NCBI GenBank assembly: GCA_031581145.1
Contig: JAVLBP010000033.1
Location: forward strand, 1 to 8,106
Source: UBA8296 sp031581145
GTDB taxonomy: Bacteria; Bacteroidota; Rhodothermia; Balneolales; Balneolaceae
Length of the DNA: 8,106 nucleotides
Reading direction: 5' to 3'
Shown here: in pieces, positions 6,873 through 8,106 of the stretch
How the letters are laid out: each line of letters starts with the position of its first letter
How positions within the stretch are numbered: position 1 is the first letter of the stretch
Position numbers and translations under genes: made by a program
The notes under the pieces: generated by a model
The model's input: only the letters and a program-made list of their open reading frames with translations
The model's database searches: none
Told to the model about the DNA's origin: nothing

Positions 6873-6945
6873 ATTTAAATTTTATTTATCTTAACAAAAA
6901 ATCGCACATCATAAACAATTTTAAAGTATTGTGATACACATTCTT

Positions 6946-7443
6946 ATGTCATGGATCGCATTTCACACCAAAAGCAGGCACGAATTTAAAGCAATAGAAC
7001 AAATAAGTTCTCTTGAGCCCTCATTAGACGTTTATTGTCCGCATATCACACAACAAACGAGATGGTCTGACCGCTGGAGAAAAATCAAAAAACCATTAAT
7101 TCCAGGATACATTTTTGTTAGAACACATGAGAAAAACAGAATACCTATTTTAGAACTACCCTCTATAGCAAGAAGTGTCCTTACGTATGAACGAAAAATT
7201 GCTTGTATAAAAGATCAGGAAATAGACCAGATAAAATATATCCTTGATGATATCGAGTCTGAATCCGTTCAAATATTCAAAAAGGGTGATACAGTCTATG
7301 TTGAATCAGGAATGTTCAAACAAGCTTCGGGTAATGTTGTAAAACAAAAGAAAAAACGAGTCCTTGTTCATCTAACATCCCTAAATATGCATATTCAGGT
7401 TTCGTTGCATCCAAACCGATTGAAAAAGGTAGCGAATCCATAA
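6946..7443 (+). CDS. NusG/RfaH/UpxY-like transcription antitermination factor paralogue
   Basis: Specialised NusG paralogues bind RNA polymerase and let it transcribe long operons, often for surface polysaccharides. From the ATG at 6946 the product has 165 aa: an NGN domain (about 1-95) with the opening MSWIAFHTKSRHEFKA and the conserved IPGYIFVR (52-59), a linker, and a KOW-like C-terminal part (about 112-162) with KKGDTVYVESGMF and KKKRVLVHL. A GTG at 6931 would add five residues (MIHIL); the ATG fits the usual family N-terminus better. This is shorter than the housekeeping NusG norm of about 180 aa and lacks ribosomal-operon neighbours such as secE or rplK, which supports a specialised paralogue. 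Sampled lines have about 30% G+C, against about 50% in both neighbours, suggesting separate acquisition. It points away from the polysaccharide genes visible here. Its stop is 3 bp from that of DUF971, with no terminator hairpin visible. Confidence 0.88.
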   Translation: MSWIAFHTKSRHEFKAIEQISSLEPSLDVYCPHITQQTRWSDRWRKIKKPLIPGYIFVRTHEKNRIPILELPSIARSVLTYERKIACIKDQEIDQIKYILDDIESESVQIFKKGDTVYVESGMFKQASGNVVKQKKKRVLVHLTSLNMHIQVSLHPNRLKKVANP

Positions 7444-7446
7444 TCC

Positions 7447-7785
7447 TCACCCCTGCTTGGCTGCAACATACTCGCCCCACTCGTATAAATCCTCATGACG
7501 GTACATGCCGTCATTGTGGCCATCACTCCAGGTGATCCGGATCGCATGTCGTCCTACTGCTTTTAGGCTTTTCATCCGAAGCTCTGCCATGAGCCCTGTG
7601 GGTTGCACAAAGAAAAGTTCCAGCTCGAATTGCCCCATCTTCTCATGTCCACCACGACAAACCACACATGGACAGTTTTTACGAAGGCCAAAAAATGGCA
7701 GGCTATGTGTTTTGCCATCTGGCCACTTGATGTGAAGTTCTTGCTTGGATTGAAAGACGTCCAACTTGGTGGGTTGCATGCTCAT
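7447..7785 (-). CDS. DUF971 / gamma-butyrobetaine hydroxylase N-terminal-like protein
   Basis: A small single-domain protein of 112 aa matching the DUF971 (GBBH-like N-terminal) family. The stretches LHIKWPDGKTHSLPF (17-31), LRKNCPCVVCRGG (34-46), AVGRHAIRITWSDGHNDGMY (76-95) and a C-terminal LYEWGEYV (100-107) follow the family pattern. Three cysteines at 38, 40 and 43 form a likely metal-binding cluster. No biochemical role is firmly known for stand-alone members; some occur beside Mrp/ApbC iron-sulfur carriers, but no such gene is in view. Its ATG overlaps the stop of the upstream O-methyltransferase as ATGA, so the two are probably translationally coupled. The gene appears unrelated to the polysaccharide cluster and likely marks its right-hand flank. 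Confidence 0.88.
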   Translation of the reverse strand: MSMQPTKLDVFQSKQELHIKWPDGKTHSLPFFGLRKNCPCVVCRGGHEKMGQFELELFFVQPTGLMAELRMKSLKAVGRHAIRITWSDGHNDGMYRHEDLYEWGEYVAAKQG

Positions 7786-8106
7786 TGGATTCGGGTTGCT
7801 AGGGTGAGTCCATCGCCAAAGGGGAGGATCTGGGTGGTAAGGCGTGGGTCTTGAGCGAGTCGTTGATTCATGTGATCAATGGCCACTGCTTTTTGTTTGT
7901 GCTTTTCGTCACGGGTCGTGTTGGGAATTTGAGCGTCAGCATTCCCGGCAAGTGTGTCGGAGGCACGTGTATCGGAGCCACGTGTATCGGAGGCACGTGT
8001 ATCGGCCGCTAGCGTTTCAGCTTCTAACACATGCCCATACCAAAGTACATTATCAATCACCAAGACGCCGCCAACGCGCAGCAACTCCACGACATACTCT
8101 ATATAG
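7782..8106 (-). CDS. Class I SAM-dependent O-methyltransferase (caffeoyl-CoA OMT-like), C-terminal part
   Basis: The frame enters from the right edge and ends at TGA 7782-7784; only the last 107 or so codons are present. LLRVGGVLVIDNVLWYGHV matches the strand and metal-site region of the O-methyltransferase_3 family, and the ending DPRLTTQILPFGDGLTLATR matches its C-terminus. These enzymes methylate hydroxyl groups of small molecules using SAM and usually a divalent cation. In typical members only about ten residues lie between LWxGxV and the following helix; here about 40 do, including the tandem ASDTR-type repeat, so this copy carries an insertion in a surface loop. The GTG at 8090 is not the start, since the frame is open upstream as YIEYVVEL. 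Confidence 0.87.
   Translation of the reverse strand, partial: YIEYVVELLRVGGVLVIDNVLWYGHVLEAETLAADTRASDTRGSDTRASDTLAGNADAQIPNTTRDEKHKQKAVAIDHMNQRLAQDPRLTTQILPFGDGLTLATRIQ
7952..8011 (-). repeat. 15-bp tandem repeat, four units, in the O-methyltransferase gene
   Basis: Plus-strand units are GTGTGTCGGAGGCAC (7952-7966), GTGTATCGGAGCCAC (7967-7981), GTGTATCGGAGGCAC (7982-7996) and GTGTATCGGCCGCTA (7997-8011). They encode pentapeptides AADTR, ASDTR, GSDTR and ASDT(L). The three internal unit junctions each form the palindrome CACGTG. Confidence 0.92.

Larger units (their letters stand above)
6621..6945. other. AT-rich intergenic region before the NusG paralogue
   Basis: No open reading frame of note and no tRNA or rRNA pattern is visible here. 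The left part holds a weak inverted repeat, GATTCAAC (6627-6634) with GTTGAATC (6660-6667), and a short imperfect stem around CGCGT and ACGCG (about 6677-6698). Neither is followed by a solid T run, so no confident terminator can be called for the phosphoesterase gene. Further right are TGTG/CACA dyads, a perfect 12-bp palindrome AAATTTAAATTT (6871-6882) and a TTGACA hexamer (6844-6849). The AT-rich composition continues into the next gene. Confidence 0.6.

Overview
The window carries part of a surface or extracellular polysaccharide locus from a Gram-negative-type bacterium, with ordinary-looking genes at its right end. The Gram-negative reading rests on a Wzc-type co-polymerase/tyrosine kinase beside a secreted SLBB protein. 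The scarcity of clear Shine-Dalgarno sequences and the presence of a NusG-family paralogue would fit a Bacteroidota/Balneolota/Rhodothermota-like host, but this is a weak inference and I cannot name the organism. Hand-counted sample lines are about 45-52% G+C over most genes. They fall to about 30% in the NusG-paralogue gene.

Layout. From about 5844 down to 1, on the minus strand, lies a tightly packed cluster transcribed leftwards: a 942-aa Wzc/GumC-type co-polymerase with a tyrosine-kinase domain, an SLBB-domain export protein whose start overlaps the kinase stop, a WecA-type sugar-1-phosphate transferase, a cysD fragment that stops after 88 codons, and an FkbM-type methyltransferase that runs off the left edge and carries two compensating frameshifts. 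Facing away from the kinase on the plus strand is a calcineurin-like metallophosphoesterase (5907-6620). An AT-rich intergenic region of about 310-325 bp follows, then a NusG/RfaH/UpxY-like paralogue (6946-7443). Its stop lies 3 bp from the stop of a convergent DUF971 gene (7447-7785). DUF971 overlaps by 4 bp (ATGA) the end of an O-methyltransferase gene that enters from the right edge.

How it may work together (inference). The WecA-type enzyme would load the first sugar phosphate onto undecaprenyl phosphate. The Wzc-type protein would control polymer length and export, cycling through phosphorylation of its tyrosine-rich tail. The SLBB protein would take part in export across the envelope. 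The metallophosphoesterase is a candidate phosphatase for the locus, and the NusG paralogue a candidate processive antiterminator for a long polysaccharide operon. The cluster's left end looks remodelled, because cysD has lost its 3' two thirds and fkbM is frame-disrupted.

The most unusual feature is a set of five short tandem repeat tracts, with units of 12 or 15 bp, inside genes: over the wecA start codon, in the SLBB signal peptide, in the kinase linker, in the kinase N-terminus (8 x 15 bp), and in a loop of the O-methyltransferase. Such tracts gain or lose whole codons by slippage. At the wecA start, one unit has lost a base and puts the outermost ATG out of frame.
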